The notes under the pieces: generated by a model
What the model saw: only the letters and a program-made list of their open reading frames with translations
Told to the model about the DNA's origin: nothing
Databases searched by the model: none
Made by a program: the position numbers and the translations under genes
Shown here: positions 48,549-58,720 of the stretch, in pieces
Layout of the letters: each line of letters begins with the position of its first letter
How positions within the stretch are numbered: the stretch's first letter is position 1
NCBI GenBank assembly: GCA_026004935.1
Contig: BPKC01000001.1
Location: 806,001-870,000 of the forward strand
Length of the DNA: 64,000 bases
DNA from: Rhodothalassiaceae bacterium
GTDB lineage: Bacteria; Pseudomonadota; Alphaproteobacteria; Sphingomonadales; Rhodothalassiaceae
Direction of reading: 5' to 3'

Positions 48549-49811
48549 ATGAGCAAGATCGGCGGCGATTCGAAGAACACGCTCTACTGCTCGTTCTGCG
48601 GCAAGAGCCAGCACGAGGTGCGCAAGCTCATCGCCGGGCCGACGGTCTTCATCTGCGACGAGTGCGTCGAGCTGTGCACGGACATCATCCGCGAGGAGAA
48701 CAAGAGCAGCGTCACCCGCTCCGGTGACGGCGTCCCGACGCCGGCGACCATCCGCAAGGTCCTCGACGACTACGTGATCGGCCAGGACCGGGCGAAGAAG
48801 ATCCTCTCGGTCGCGGTCCACAACCACTACAAGCGGCTGCAGCACCAGGGCCGCAACGACGTCGAGCTGCAGAAGTCCAACATCCTGCTCATCGGCCCGA
48901 CCGGCTGCGGCAAGACGCTGCTGGCCCAGACGCTCGCCCGCATCCTGGACGTGCCGTTCACCATGGCGGACGCGACGACGCTGACCGAGGCGGGCTATGT
49001 GGGCGAGGACGTCGAGAACATCATCCTGAAGCTGCTTCAGGCGGCCGACTACAACGTCGAGCGCGCCCAGCGCGGCATCGTCTACATCGACGAGATCGAC
49101 AAGATCAGCCGCAAGTCCGAGAACCCCTCGATCACCCGGGACGTGTCGGGCGAGGGCGTCCAGCAGGCCCTGCTCAAGATCCTGGAAGGCACGGTCGCGA
49201 GCGTGCCGCCCCAGGGCGGGCGCAAGCATCCGCAGCAGGAATTCCTGCAGGTGGACACCACCAACATTCTGTTCATCTGCGGCGGGGCGTTTGCGGGGCT
49301 CGACAAGATCATCGCCAACCGCCTCGAGGGCCGCTCCATCGGCTTCGGGGCGAACGTCGCCGCGCCCGAGGAGCGCAAGATCGGGGACATCCTGGCCGAG
49401 GTCCAGCCCGAGGATCTGCTGAAATTCGGCCTGATCCCCGAGTTCATCGGCCGGCTGCCGGTGATCGCGACGCTCGACGATCTGGACGAGAAGGCCTTGA
49501 TCGAGATCCTCTCCAAGCCGAAGAACGCGCTCCTGAAGCAGTACCAGCGCCTGTTCGAGATGGAGAACGTGAAGCTGACGTTTACCGAAGAGGCGCTCAA
49601 GGCCGTCGCGCACAAGGCGCTGGAGCGCAAGACGGGCGCCCGCGGCCTGCGCTCGATCATGGAGGACATCCTGCTCGATACCATGTTCGAGCTGCCGTCT
49701 CTGGAAGGCGTGGAGGAGGTGGTCGTCAACGCCGACGTCGTCGAAAAGCGCGCGCGGCCCCTCTATATCTACTCAGAACGCGCCCGGCCCGAGGCGGGCA
49801 AGCCGGCCTGA
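48549..49811 (+). CDS. clpX: ATP-dependent Clp protease ATP-binding subunit
   Basis: 420 aa from ATG 48549, with GGAGACGG upstream. The N-terminal zinc-binding domain has CSFCGKSQ and ICDECVELC. The AAA+ module has Walker A ([20 protein letters not shown]), Walker B ([11 protein letters not shown]) and the [20 protein letters not shown] pore-loop/sensor region. The C-terminal domain has [20 protein letters not shown]. It unfolds substrates for ClpP. Separated from clpP by 196 bp, which contain an inverted repeat. Confidence 0.98.
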   Translation: MSKIGGDSKNTLYCSFCGKSQHEVRKLIAGPTVFICDECVELCTDIIREENKSSVTRSGDGVPTPATIRKVLDDYVIGQDRAKKILSVAVHNHYKRLQHQGRNDVELQKSNILLIGPTGCGKTLLAQTLARILDVPFTMADATTLTEAGYVGEDVENIILKLLQAADYNVERAQRGIVYIDEIDKISRKSENPSITRDVSGEGVQQALLKILEGTVASVPPQGGRKHPQQEFLQVDTTNILFICGGAFAGLDKIIANRLEGRSIGFGANVAAPEERKIGDILAEVQPEDLLKFGLIPEFIGRLPVIATLDDLDEKALIEILSKPKNALLKQYQRLFEMENVKLTFTEEALKAVAHKALERKTGARGLRSIMEDILLDTMFELPSLEGVEEVVVNADVVEKRARPLYIYSERARPEAGKPA

Positions 49812-49886
49812 CGCTGTCATTGCTGGCCGCCGCGGCGCGGGCATGCGGCGCAGGCGGCTCGCGCGGGCGAATCATTCCCGCAAATT

Positions 49887-49915
49887 CTTGAAGAGCTTGG
49901 CCCGCATCCCCACAT
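49887..49915 (+). promoter_or_regulatory. candidate heat-shock (RpoH) promoter for lon
   Basis: CTTGAA (49887-49892), 15 nt, then CCCCACAT (49908-49915). This closely matches the sigma-32 consensus (CTTGAA and CCCCATNT), about 105 nt upstream of the lon start. lon is a classic heat-shock gene, so sequence and context agree. Confidence 0.7.
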
Positions 49916-50026
49916 CGTGATGCGAGCGCGGCTTGCCCTTCGGGGCCGGTCGCGGAATGATGCGGGAGTGGCATGCGGCCTGCTTCGGGGGAGGGCCGTG
50001 TGCGGGAAGATGCAAGATGGTCTGCC

Positions 50027-52450
50027 ATGACAGAGATGACTGAAAAGTTCGAAGCCGCCGAAATCCTGCCCGTGCTGGCGCTGCGCGACATCGTGGTCTT
50101 TCCCCACATGGTCGTGCCGCTGTTCGTCGGGCGCGAGAAGAGCATCGCGGCGCTCGAGGCCGTGGTGAAGGAGGACAAACCGATCCTTCTGCTCACCCAG
50201 AAGGATCCCTCCGAGGACGATCCCGGGCCCGACGGGCTGTATCACGTCGGCACGCTCGCCCAGGTGCTGCAGCTTCTGCGCCTGCCGGACGGCACCGTGA
50301 AGGTGCTGGTGGAAGGGCGCGAGCGCCGGCGCGTGTGCAGCTTCACCGACCGCAGCGAATATCTCGAGGCGGTGGCGGAACCCGTGGTCGGCACGGTCCG
50401 CGACGAGGCGGAGAAGCGGGCGCTGATGCGCTCGATCCTCTCGCGCTTCGAGGAATATGTGAAGCTGAACAAGAAGGTGCCTGGCGAGGTGCTCGTCACC
50501 CTCACCCAGATCGAGGACGCCTCGAAGTTCGCCGACACGGTCGCCGCGCATCTGGCGCTCAAGATCGCGGACAAGCAGGCGCTGCTCGAGACCGCCGACA
50601 TCGTCGAGCGGCTGGAGAAGGTCTTCGCCTTCCTCGAAGGCGAGATCAGCGTGCTCGAGGTCGAAAAGCGCATCCGCGGCCGCGTCAAGCGCCAGATGGA
50701 GAAGACCCAGCGCGAGTATTATCTGAACGAGCAGCTCAAGGCGATCCAGAAGGAGCTGGGCGAGGGCGACGACAGCCGCGAGGAGATCGCCGAGCTCGAA
50801 AAGAAGATCAAGAAGACCAAGCTGTCCAGGGAGGCGCGCGAGAAGGCGCTGGCCGAGCTGAAGAAGCTCAAGGCCATGAGCCCGATGTCGGCCGAGGCCA
50901 CCGTCGTGCGCAACTATCTCGAGTGGCTGCTGTCCCTGCCCTGGGGCAAGCGCACGAAGGTCTCGAACGACATCGCGAAGGCCGCCGAGATCCTGGACGC
51001 GGACCACTACGGTCTCGAGAAGGTCAAGGAGCGGATCCTCGAATATCTCGCCGTGCAGGCCCGCTCGGGCAGCGCGCGCGGGCCGATCCTGTGCCTCGTG
51101 GGACCGCCGGGTGTCGGCAAGACCTCGCTGGGCCGGTCGATCGCGAAGGCGACGGGCCGCAACTTCGTGCGGTTCTCGCTGGGCGGCGTGCGCGACGAGG
51201 CGGAGATCCGGGGCCATCGCCGCACCTATGTCGGAGCGCTGCCGGGCAAGATCATCCAGTCGATGAAGAAGGCCGGGTCCATGAACCCGCTCTTCCTGCT
51301 GGACGAGATCGACAAGCTCGGCCAGGACTTCCGCGGCGATCCGGCCTCCGCGCTTCTCGAGGTGCTGGATCCCGAGCAGAACGCCCATTTCCAGGATCAT
51401 TATCTGGAGGTCGATTTCGATCTCTCCGACGTGATGTTCGTGACCACCGCGAACACGCTTGCCATGCCGCAGCCGCTGCTGGACCGCATGGAGATCATCC
51501 AGCTGTCCGGCTACACGGAGGATGAGAAGGTCGAGATCGCGAAGCGCCATCTCATCCCCAAGCTGCTCGAGCGGCACGGGCTGAAGCCCGAGGAGTGGTC
51601 GATCTCCGATGGCGCGCTGCGCGACCTCATCCGCTACTACACGCGCGAGGCCGGCGTGCGGAATCTCGAGCGCATGCTGGCGAAGCTTCAGCGCCGCGCC
51701 GTGCGCGAGATCGTCCAGGGCGAGGCGAAGGCGGTGCATGTCACGCGCCGGAATCTCGCCAAATACGCCGGCGTGCGGCGCTACCGCTTCGGCCGCGCCG
51801 AGGAGCAGGATGCGGTGGGTGTCACCACCGGTCTCGCCTGGACCGAGGTCGGCGGCGACATTCTGATGATCGAGGCGGTGGTGACCCCCGGCAAGGGCCG
51901 GGTGCGCACCACCGGCAAGCTCGGCGAGGTGATGAAGGAGTCGATCGAGGCGGCGCGCTCCTACGTGCACTCGCGGGCGATCGCCTTCGGCATCGATCCC
52001 AGGCTGTTCGAGACGCGGGACATCCACATCCACGTGCCCGAAGGCGCAATCCCGAAGGACGGTCCGTCGGCCGGTGTCGCGATGGTCACCTCCATCGTCT
52101 CGGCGCTGACCGGGATTCCCGTGCGCGCGGACGTCGCCATGACCGGCGAGGTCACGCTTCGCGGCCGGGTGCTGCCGATCGGCGGGCTGAAGGAGAAGCT
52201 GCTCGCCGCCCAGCGCGCCGGCATCAAGACGGTGCTGATCCCGGAAGAGAACGTGAAGGATCTCGCCGAGATTCCGGACAAGGTGAAGCGCGGCCTCAGG
52301 ATCCTCCCCGTGAAGACGGCGGAGGAGGTTCTCAGGCACGCGCTCACGCGCCCGCTGGTCCCGCTCGAATGGGATGCGGAAAGCGAGACGCTGAAGCCCG
52401 TGCCCGCCGAGCGGGCCGAGCAGAAGCCGGAGCTGCCCGTCGCCCACTGA
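50027..52450 (+). CDS. lon: endopeptidase La (Lon protease)
   Basis: 807 aa from ATG 50027; ATG 50036 is an alternative and neither has a strong ribosome-binding site. The LAN substrate-binding domain ([20 protein letters not shown]) comes first, then a coiled coil. The AAA+ ATPase follows ([31 protein letters not shown]). The Ser-Lys protease domain has the catalytic Ser in [20 protein letters not shown] and Lys in [13 protein letters not shown]. It degrades misfolded and regulatory proteins; in alphaproteobacteria CcrM is a known Lon substrate in Caulobacter. A heat-shock-like promoter precedes it and an intrinsic terminator follows. Confidence 0.98.
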   Translation: MTEMTEKFEAAEILPVLALRDIVVFPHMVVPLFVGREKSIAALEAVVKEDKPILLLTQKDPSEDDPGPDGLYHVGTLAQVLQLLRLPDGTVKVLVEGRERRRVCSFTDRSEYLEAVAEPVVGTVRDEAEKRALMRSILSRFEEYVKLNKKVPGEVLVTLTQIEDASKFADTVAAHLALKIADKQALLETADIVERLEKVFAFLEGEISVLEVEKRIRGRVKRQMEKTQREYYLNEQLKAIQKELGEGDDSREEIAELEKKIKKTKLSREAREKALAELKKLKAMSPMSAEATVVRNYLEWLLSLPWGKRTKVSNDIAKAAEILDADHYGLEKVKERILEYLAVQARSGSARGPILCLVGPPGVGKTSLGRSIAKATGRNFVRFSLGGVRDEAEIRGHRRTYVGALPGKIIQSMKKAGSMNPLFLLDEIDKLGQDFRGDPASALLEVLDPEQNAHFQDHYLEVDFDLSDVMFVTTANTLAMPQPLLDRMEIIQLSGYTEDEKVEIAKRHLIPKLLERHGLKPEEWSISDGALRDLIRYYTREAGVRNLERMLAKLQRRAVREIVQGEAKAVHVTRRNLAKYAGVRRYRFGRAEEQDAVGVTTGLAWTEVGGDILMIEAVVTPGKGRVRTTGKLGEVMKESIEAARSYVHSRAIAFGIDPRLFETRDIHIHVPEGAIPKDGPSAGVAMVTSIVSALTGIPVRADVAMTGEVTLRGRVLPIGGLKEKLLAAQRAGIKTVLIPEENVKDLAEIPDKVKRGLRILPVKTAEEVLRHALTRPLVPLEWDAESETLKPVPAERAEQKPELPVAH

Positions 52451-52486
52451 GGTCTCGAATCGGCGGAAATCCCGGAAATCGAACGG

Positions 52487-52524
52487 CCGCCGCCGGCCCC
52501 GCGCAGCCGGCGGCGGTTTCTTTC
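52487..52524 (+). terminator. intrinsic terminator after lon
   Basis: CCGCCGCCGG (52487-52496) and CCGGCGGCGG (52507-52516) form a perfect 10-bp stem with a 10-nt loop, followed by TTTCTTT. It lies 36 bp after the lon stop. Confidence 0.88.
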
Positions 52525-52633
52525 GGGCCGTTTCCAGCCGGAACCGGGAGGGGTCGGCGGCAGGCGGTGCGCGCCGGGAATTCATCTCCACGACAAAGCT
52601 GTGGAAAACCGCACGGATCCCGCATTTTTCCTT

Positions 52634-52663
52634 TTGACAGCCCGCCCGCCCGCCGCCTACACT
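52634..52663 (+). promoter_or_regulatory. sigma-70 promoter for the HU gene
   Basis: A perfect TTGACA (52634-52639) and TACACT (52658-52663) are separated by 18 nt. Initiation would fall near 52670, giving a leader of about 45 nt to the HU start. One of the best promoter matches in the window, as expected for a highly expressed nucleoid protein. Confidence 0.8.
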
Positions 52664-52714
52664 CCGGTCACAATCCTTGGAGGAAACCCACAGCAGCCAC
52701 GAGGGGGTTTGACC

Positions 52715-52990
52715 TTGAACAAGAACGATCTGATCTCCAAAGTCGCCGAGACCACGGGCCTTTCCAAGGCGGACGCCGGCAAGGCCGTGGACGCGGTGTT
52801 CGCTGCCATCACCGATGCGCTGAAGAAGGGTGACGACGTCCGTCTCGTCGGCTTCGGGACCTTCTCGGTCGCCAAGCGCGCCGCTTCGACGGGCCGCAAT
52901 CCGCGCACCGGTCAGACGATCCAGATACCCGCCTCGAAGCAGCCCAAGTTCAAGGCGGGCAAGCAGCTCAAGGACGCGGTGAACGGCTGA
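52715..52990 (+). CDS. hupB: DNA-binding protein HU
   Basis: 91 aa starting at TTG 52715. The encoded [20 protein letters not shown] replaces the usual MNKxxLI start, GAGGGGG lies 8 nt upstream, and there is no ATG or GTG nearby, so TTG initiation is well supported. [20 protein letters not shown] and [20 protein letters not shown] are the DNA-binding beta-arm and surrounding signature. Its own promoter and terminator make it monocistronic. lon-hupB order is typical. Confidence 0.96.
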   Translation: MNKNDLISKVAETTGLSKADAGKAVDAVFAAITDALKKGDDVRLVGFGTFSVAKRAASTGRNPRTGQTIQIPASKQPKFKAGKQLKDAVNG

Positions 52991-53052
52991 TCGCGCGGCC
53001 GGAACCGACGTCCGCACCGAGGGGGCCGCATCCGTGGCGGCCCGAGATATTG

Positions 53053-53085
53053 CGGCTGCCTCTTGTCATGAGAGGCAGCCGTTTT
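53053..53085 (+). terminator. intrinsic terminator after hupB
   Basis: CGGCTGCCTCT (53053-53063) and AGAGGCAGCCG (53071-53081) form a perfect 11-bp stem with a 7-nt loop, followed by TTTT. It is 62 bp past the hupB stop. Confidence 0.92.
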
Positions 53086-53113
53086 CTATGGGGCTGCCGG
53101 GGATGGCGGCGAC

Positions 53114-53189
53114 GGGCGGTTAGCTCAGCTGGCAGAGCGCCTCGCTTACACCGAGGAGGCCGGGGGTTCGACTCCCTCACCGCCCACCA
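53114..53189 (+). tRNA. tRNA-Val (TAC)
   Basis: 76 nt. Acceptor GGGCGGT (53114-53120) pairs with ACCGCCC (53179-53185). The D-arm is GCTC...GAGC and the anticodon stem CCTCG/CGAGG has loop CTTACAC, giving anticodon TAC. T-arm with GTTCGACTC, discriminator A and encoded CCA at 53187-53189. The position just after hupB is conserved in alphaproteobacteria. Confidence 0.97.
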
Positions 53190-53285
53190 TTTCGCGCCCG
53201 GCACGCCCCCGCGACCGACGGTGCCGCCCCGCGGCCCGGCGCATGCGCGCCGGCAGGGGACAGCGTTCCGGAAGGGACGGGCAGG

Positions 53286-54923
53286 ATGACGAGCGCGCCG
53301 GCCGAAAACGGGGCGCAGCCCTGGATCGCCGCCCTCGCCCGCCGCGGGCTTCCGGACGGCGGCGCGGTGGGGCGGATCGACACGCACATCTCCGTCGTGC
53401 TGCTGACCCGCCGGCGGGTCTTCAAGTTCAAGAAGGCCGTGCGCCTGCCGTTCCTCGACTACGGCAGTCTGGCGGCCCGCCGGCGCATGGCGCTGCGCGA
53501 ATACTGGATCAACGGCCTGTTCGCGCCGCCGCTCTATCTCGGCCTGCGGCCCGTGCTGGCGGCGGAGGATGGGGCGGGCTGGCGCCTCGGCGCGCGCATC
53601 TCGCCGCCGATGCCCGATGATCTGGAGGCGGCGCTTGCAGCGCTTGCGGACCCCGGGTGCGCGGCGCGGATTCCGGGCGAGCCGGAGGAGGGTGCGGCGG
53701 TCGTCGACTGGGCCGTCGAGATGCGGCGCTTTCACGACGGCGACCGGTGGGACCGCCTCGCCGAAGAGGGCGGGCTTTCCGATGCCCTCGTCGATGCGCT
53801 GGGTGACGTCATCGTCGCGAACCACGCCCGCGCTCCCGTGCATCGCGCGCGCCCGGCCGCGCCCGCGTTCGCCCGCAGCCTCGCGGGGGTGGTCCGCACG
53901 CTCGAAGAGGAGGGCTGCGGGCCATGGAAGGAGAGAGCGGCGCTCGCCGCGCATCACCGGCGGCTTGCGGCCGCGCTCGATGCGCGCGCGCCCCGTCTCG
54001 AGGCGCGGCGCCGCCACGGCTTCCAGCGCCGCTGTCACGGCGACATGCATCTCGCCAACATCTGCGCGCTCGACGGCCGGCCCTGGCCCTTCGATGCGAT
54101 CGAGTTCTCCGACGACATCGGGATCATCGACTGCGCCTACGATCTCGCCTTTCCGGTGATGGATCTGCTCGCGCGCGGCCACCGGGCGCTCGCCTGGCGG
54201 CTCATGAACCGCGTGCTGGAGGCGCAGGGCGATGTCGGCGCCCTCGGCTTCTGGCCGCTGTTTCCGGCGCTCAGGGCCACGATCCGCGCGATGGCCGAAT
54301 GGGGTGCCGGCAACGCCGATGGGGCGTGCCGCTACCGTGCGCTCGCGGACGCCCTGCTTGCACAGCGGCAGGGGCCGTCCCGGCCCGCGCCATGGATCGC
54401 GATCGGCGGCCTGTCGGGCAGCGGAAAATCGGCTCTCGCCCGGGCGCTGGGGCCGCTTCTCGACCCGGCGCCGGGGGCGCTGTGGCTGCGCAGCGACGGG
54501 ATCCGGAAGCGCCTGTTCGGCCGCGCGCCGGAGGAGCGGCTCCCGCCCGAGGCCTACGCGCCGGAGGCGCACCGGCGCACCTACGGCCGGCTGATGGCGC
54601 GCGCCCGGGGCGCCGCGCGCGCCGGCTGGCCCGCGCTGCTGGATGGCACCTGGCTCAACCCGGACAGCCGCGCGGCGCTCGTGAACCAGGCGGCCCGCCT
54701 CGGCGTGCGGTTCTTCGGTTGCTGGCTCGATGCACCGGCGGATGTGCTGCGCGCGCGGGTGGCGGGGCGCGGGCGGGACGCATCCGATGCCGATCTCGCC
54801 GTGCTGGAGAGGCAGCTTGCCGAATACCGCGGTCCGCCGCCCGGCTGGCACGCGGTCGGCGCCGACGCGCCGCCGACGGAGCTTGCCGCGCGCGTTCTCG
54901 CCGCCATCCGTTCCCGCGGCTGA
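53286..54923 (+). CDS. fusion of aminoglycoside-phosphotransferase-like kinase and P-loop ATPase
   Basis: 545 aa from ATG 53286. Residues about 25-340 are an APH-like kinase: VFKFKKAVRLPFLDYG has the ATP-binding Lys, RRCHGDMHLANICAL has the Brenner catalytic Asp and Asn, and FDAIEFSDDIGIIDCAYDLA has the metal-binding Asp. Residues about 370-540 are a separate P-loop kinase-like domain with Walker A (IAIGGLSGSGKSALARALG) and later Asp/Arg motifs (RSDGIRKRLFG). This two-kinase fusion is a known family of unknown substrate; antibiotic resistance should not be assumed. Confidence 0.87.
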   Translation: MTSAPAENGAQPWIAALARRGLPDGGAVGRIDTHISVVLLTRRRVFKFKKAVRLPFLDYGSLAARRRMALREYWINGLFAPPLYLGLRPVLAAEDGAGWRLGARISPPMPDDLEAALAALADPGCAARIPGEPEEGAAVVDWAVEMRRFHDGDRWDRLAEEGGLSDALVDALGDVIVANHARAPVHRARPAAPAFARSLAGVVRTLEEEGCGPWKERAALAAHHRRLAAALDARAPRLEARRRHGFQRRCHGDMHLANICALDGRPWPFDAIEFSDDIGIIDCAYDLAFPVMDLLARGHRALAWRLMNRVLEAQGDVGALGFWPLFPALRATIRAMAEWGAGNADGACRYRALADALLAQRQGPSRPAPWIAIGGLSGSGKSALARALGPLLDPAPGALWLRSDGIRKRLFGRAPEERLPPEAYAPEAHRRTYGRLMARARGAARAGWPALLDGTWLNPDSRAALVNQAARLGVRFFGCWLDAPADVLRARVAGRGRDASDADLAVLERQLAEYRGPPPGWHAVGADAPPTELAARVLAAIRSRG

Positions 54924-55012
54924 GGGGGTCGCGCCTTTTTTTCGTCGCGGATCGCGTCTAGATAGCCGCGCCGAGGCCGCGACGGGCGAGCAGGAGGACG
55001 GGACCGAAGATC

Positions 55013-57682
55013 ATGGTGACCCGCCGCAGCATCGAGGGCTTCGTGGAAGGCTGGGTGCGGCACGTCGTCGCCCGCCCCCGGCTCTGGCTTGCCGCGGTCG
55101 CGACGCTCTCGCTGCTGCTCGGGATCGTGGCGGCACGCGATCTTGCCATCAACACCGACAGCTCGGACATGATCGACCCGCACGAGACCTTCCGGGTCGT
55201 GGGCGAGCGGGTGAAGAGGCTGTTCCCCCTCGTCAAGGATCAGATTCTCGTCGTGCTCACGGGCGACAATCCGGATCGCCTGGACGCGCTCGCCGCGGAT
55301 CTCGTCGCACCGCCTCAAGCGGCGCGGATCGACGTCTTCTCCGACATCTTCGCGCCCAGCGTGGATCCCTTCTTCCTCAGCGAGGCCCTGCTGCTGATGA
55401 AGCGTGACCGCCTCGACGATCTCATCACCCGCCTCGGCCAGGGCGCGCCGCTGCTGCAGGACCTCGTGGAAAAGCCCGATCTTGCGACCTTCTTCGACAA
55501 TCTCTCGCGCGCGGGCAAGGCCGAGGAGCACGGGGTCAAGCTCGGCATCGTCGCGCGCCTCTACGACGAGGTCGCCCGCGTGCTCGACGAGACGGCGGCC
55601 GGCCGGGATGCGGTGCTGTCATGGCAGCGGCTGTTCGCCTTCGACGATGACGCGGCCGGGCCGGCGCAGCGCGTGATCGCGATCAAGCCGCGGCTCGACT
55701 TCGGATCTCTCACCCCCGCGAAAGAGGCCATCACGGCCGTGCGCGAGGCGGTGGCGGCGCTTCCGGCCGACGAGACCGCGGGAGTCCAGATCGGGATCAC
55801 GGGCGACCCGGTCCTGCGCACCGAGGAGCTCGCTTCGGTCGCGAACGGCATGGAGGTCTCGGCGGCCCTCTCGCTGCTGCTCGTCGCCATCCTGCTGGCG
55901 CTCGGCATCCGCTCGCCGTCGGGGGTGTGCGCGAGTCTCGTCGCTCTCATCCTCTCTCTTTCGGCCACCGCGGGATTTGCGGCGCTGGCGGTCGGCACGC
56001 TCAATCTCGTGTCCATCGCCTTCACGGTGCTGATGATCGGACTCGGGATCGACTTTGCGATCCATCTGCTGCTGCATCTCGAGGAGCGGCTCGGACCCGC
56101 CGACACGCCCGCGCGCGTGTGGCCGATGGCGGCGCGGCATGTGGCGCGCGGGCTGCTGCTGGCGGCGGTGACCACCTCCGCGGCCTTCTTCGCCTTCTCG
56201 CCGACGCGCTTCGTGGGCATGGCGCAGCTCGGCGTCATCTCCGGCACGGGCGTGCTGATCGCGCTCGTCGTCACTCTCGTCGTCGTGCCGGCGCTGACCA
56301 CGATCTGGAGACCCCGCATCCGGGCCCGGCGCGCGCTGCCGCATCGCGCCCGGCTGATCTACGCCCTCGAACGGGCAAGCCCGTGGACGGTGCTCGTCAC
56401 CCTTGCCGTCGTGGCGCTGGCCGCGATGCGGCTCGGCGATGTGCGTTTCGATGCCGATCCCATGAACCTGCGCGATCCGGCAGCGCCCTCGGTGCGGGCC
56501 TTCCGCGCCCTCGTCGCCCATGGCGAGGATTCGCCCTACCGGCTCGATTATGTCGGCGAGGATCTGGCGGCCGTGCGCCGCTTCGCGGCCGCCGTCAAGC
56601 CGCTGGCCGAGGTCAAGGAGGTCATCAGCCTCGACAGCTTCCTGCCGGCGGATCAGGACGCGCGCATGGCGGACATCGACTTTCTTGCCGGCGACCTCTG
56701 GTTCCTCGACGGGGTGGACCCCGCATCCTGGCGGGCCGGCCATGGCCCGGCGCCGGCTGCGGAGGTCGCCGCCGCCCTCGCCAAGCTCGGCCGTGCGGCG
56801 CGGGAGATGGAGAACGAGGACCCGGCCGTGCGCCGGGCGGCCGACCGGCTGGCGGCGGCAGTGGCGGCGGTGCTGGCGCACGTGAAGGACGGCGAGGACG
56901 GTGAACTTCTCGTCCGCCTCGATCACGCCGTCTTCGCCCATTATCCGGACGTCCTGCGGCGCCTGAAGGCGATGCTGGCGCCGCAGCCGCTGACGCTGGA
57001 GACGCTGCCCGATCGCATCAAGCGCCGCTATCTCGCGCCGACGGGCGAGGCGCTGGCGCAGGTCGTGCCGGCGGTGGATGCGAGCGAGCCGCAGGCGCGC
57101 GCGCGCTTCGTGCGCGCGGTGCTCGCGGTCGAACCCGCCATCGCCGGCAGCGCCTATGCGGTTCTGCGCGCGGGCGAGGTGGTGGCGGAGGCGATGATCG
57201 AGGCCACCCTGCTGGCCTTCCTGCTCGCGACGATCCTGGTCGCCGCGGTGCTGCGGCGGCTGTGGGCCGTCGTGATGGTGATGCTGCCGCTCGCGTTTGC
57301 GGGCGTGCTGACGCTGGGCGCGGGCGTGTGGCTCGACATCCCCTTCAACTTCGCGAACGTCATCGTGCTGCCGCTCATGATCGGCATGGGCGTGGACGCC
57401 GCGATCCATCTGGTGGCGCGGGCGCGTGACCTGGATCATGCCGAATCCGTGTTCGACACCAGCACGCCGCGGGCGATCCTCTTCAGCGCGCTGACCACCA
57501 TGGCCTCCTTCGGCACGCTGATCCTCTCGCGCCACCGCGGCACCGCAAGCATGGGCGAGCTGCTGCTGATCGCGCTCACGCTTACCCTGCTCGCAACCCT
57601 CATCGTGCTTCCCGCGATGCTGGAGCTCAGGAAGCGCTGGCTGCTGCGCGCCGGCGCGGCGGCCGCCCGTGACGGAGACTGA
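55013..57682 (+). CDS. RND/MMPL family transporter, HpnN-like
   Basis: 889 aa. Twelve expected TM segments in two halves, each with a large periplasmic loop. TM1 is at about residues 26-42 (LAAVATLSLLLGIVAARDLA). The TM4-region signature TVLMIGLGIDFAIHLLLHLE in the first half is mirrored by NVIVLPLMIGMGVDAAIHLV in the second, both with the intramembrane Asp used for proton coupling. The size and motifs match HpnN, the hopanoid exporter to the outer membrane. No hpn biosynthesis genes are in the window, so cargo is inferred. The dehydratase gene starts 3 bp after its stop. Confidence 0.8.
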   Translation: MVTRRSIEGFVEGWVRHVVARPRLWLAAVATLSLLLGIVAARDLAINTDSSDMIDPHETFRVVGERVKRLFPLVKDQILVVLTGDNPDRLDALAADLVAPPQAARIDVFSDIFAPSVDPFFLSEALLLMKRDRLDDLITRLGQGAPLLQDLVEKPDLATFFDNLSRAGKAEEHGVKLGIVARLYDEVARVLDETAAGRDAVLSWQRLFAFDDDAAGPAQRVIAIKPRLDFGSLTPAKEAITAVREAVAALPADETAGVQIGITGDPVLRTEELASVANGMEVSAALSLLLVAILLALGIRSPSGVCASLVALILSLSATAGFAALAVGTLNLVSIAFTVLMIGLGIDFAIHLLLHLEERLGPADTPARVWPMAARHVARGLLLAAVTTSAAFFAFSPTRFVGMAQLGVISGTGVLIALVVTLVVVPALTTIWRPRIRARRALPHRARLIYALERASPWTVLVTLAVVALAAMRLGDVRFDADPMNLRDPAAPSVRAFRALVAHGEDSPYRLDYVGEDLAAVRRFAAAVKPLAEVKEVISLDSFLPADQDARMADIDFLAGDLWFLDGVDPASWRAGHGPAPAAEVAAALAKLGRAAREMENEDPAVRRAADRLAAAVAAVLAHVKDGEDGELLVRLDHAVFAHYPDVLRRLKAMLAPQPLTLETLPDRIKRRYLAPTGEALAQVVPAVDASEPQARARFVRAVLAVEPAIAGSAYAVLRAGEVVAEAMIEATLLAFLLATILVAAVLRRLWAVVMVMLPLAFAGVLTLGAGVWLDIPFNFANVIVLPLMIGMGVDAAIHLVARARDLDHAESVFDTSTPRAILFSALTTMASFGTLILSRHRGTASMGELLLIALTLTLLATLIVLPAMLELRKRWLLRAGAAAARDGD

Positions 57683-57685
57683 CGC

Positions 57686-58720
57686 ATGGACCAGGATGCC
57701 GGCGACGAGAGGATCTGCACACAGGTCACGGCCGGGGCGATCCGCGAGGCCGCGGCGCGGATCGCGGACGTGCTCCATCCGACGCCGCTCATGCCCGTCC
57801 CGGTGCTGGCGGAGCGTCTGGGGCGCCCCGTCTACGTCAAGCCGGAATGCCTGCAGCGGACCGGCTCCTTCAAGATCCGGGGCGCGATGAACCGGCTCGC
57901 GCAGCTTTCGGCGGCCGAGCGGCGCGCAGGCGTGGTGGCCTTCTCCTCCGGCAACCACGCCCAGGGCGTGGCCGAGGCCGCGCGCATCCTGGGCATCCGC
58001 GCGACCATCGTGATGCCGGCGGACGCTCCCGCGATCAAGATCGCGCGCACCCGCCGGGCGGGGGCCGAGGTGGTGCTCTATGATCGTCGCGCGGAGTCGC
58101 GCGAGGAGAAGGCGGCGGCGATCGCGGCCGCGCGCGGGGCGGTGCTGGTGCCCTCCTTCGACGATCCCATGATCATCACGGGTCAGGGCACGGTGGGCCT
58201 CGAGATCGCCGAGGAGGCGGCCGGGCGCGACATCATTCCGGGAACCGTGCTGTTTCCGATCGGCGGCGGCGGGCTTGCGGGGGGCAGCGCCGTCGCGCTG
58301 AAGGCGCGCTTTCCCGAGGTCCATCTCTACGGCGTCGAGCCCGCGGGCCATGACGATGCCGCGCGCTCGCTGCGTCTCGGCCGGCGGGAGACGGGAAGCG
58401 ACCCCGGCCGGGCGAGCCTTTGCGACGGGCTGCTCGCCGCGCACCCCGGCCGCCTCACCTTCCCGCTGCTCCACCGCTATCTCGAGGAGGGGCTGGTGGT
58501 GACCGACGAAGAGGTGCGCGCCGCCATGCGCTTTGCCGCTGCCGAGCTCAAGCTCGTGCTGGAGCCGAGCGGGGCCGTGACCCTCGCGGCGCTCCTTGCG
58601 GGCCGGCCGCAGGTGCTGCGCGGGGCGGTGATCTGCGTGCTCTCGGGCGGCAACGTCGATCCCGCGCTGCTTGCGGGCGTACTTGCCGGCGAGGACGGGA
58701 CGGAGCCGCTCGCGCCATGA
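57686..58720 (+). CDS. PLP-dependent serine/threonine dehydratase
   Basis: 344 aa from ATG 57686, with GGAG 8 nt upstream. The fold-type II PLP enzyme has the Schiff-base Lys in QRTGSFKIRGAMNRL, the SSGNHAQGVAEAARILG loop and the phosphate-binding GGGGLAGGSAVA. The length fits a catabolic-type threonine/serine dehydratase without the C-terminal ACT regulatory domain of biosynthetic IlvA. It deaminates threonine or serine to the 2-oxo acid. The stop overlaps an ATG at 58717 that begins the folP N-terminal frame. Confidence 0.88.
   Translation: MDQDAGDERICTQVTAGAIREAAARIADVLHPTPLMPVPVLAERLGRPVYVKPECLQRTGSFKIRGAMNRLAQLSAAERRAGVVAFSSGNHAQGVAEAARILGIRATIVMPADAPAIKIARTRRAGAEVVLYDRRAESREEKAAAIAAARGAVLVPSFDDPMIITGQGTVGLEIAEEAAGRDIIPGTVLFPIGGGGLAGGSAVALKARFPEVHLYGVEPAGHDDAARSLRLGRRETGSDPGRASLCDGLLAAHPGRLTFPLLHRYLEEGLVVTDEEVRAAMRFAAAELKLVLEPSGAVTLAALLAGRPQVLRGAVICVLSGGNVDPALLAGVLAGEDGTEPLAP

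Noticed and set aside
53286-54923. Aminoglycoside resistance gene
   Set aside because: The APH fold is shared by many kinases, and the fusion with a P-loop domain belongs to a different family. There is no mobile context.
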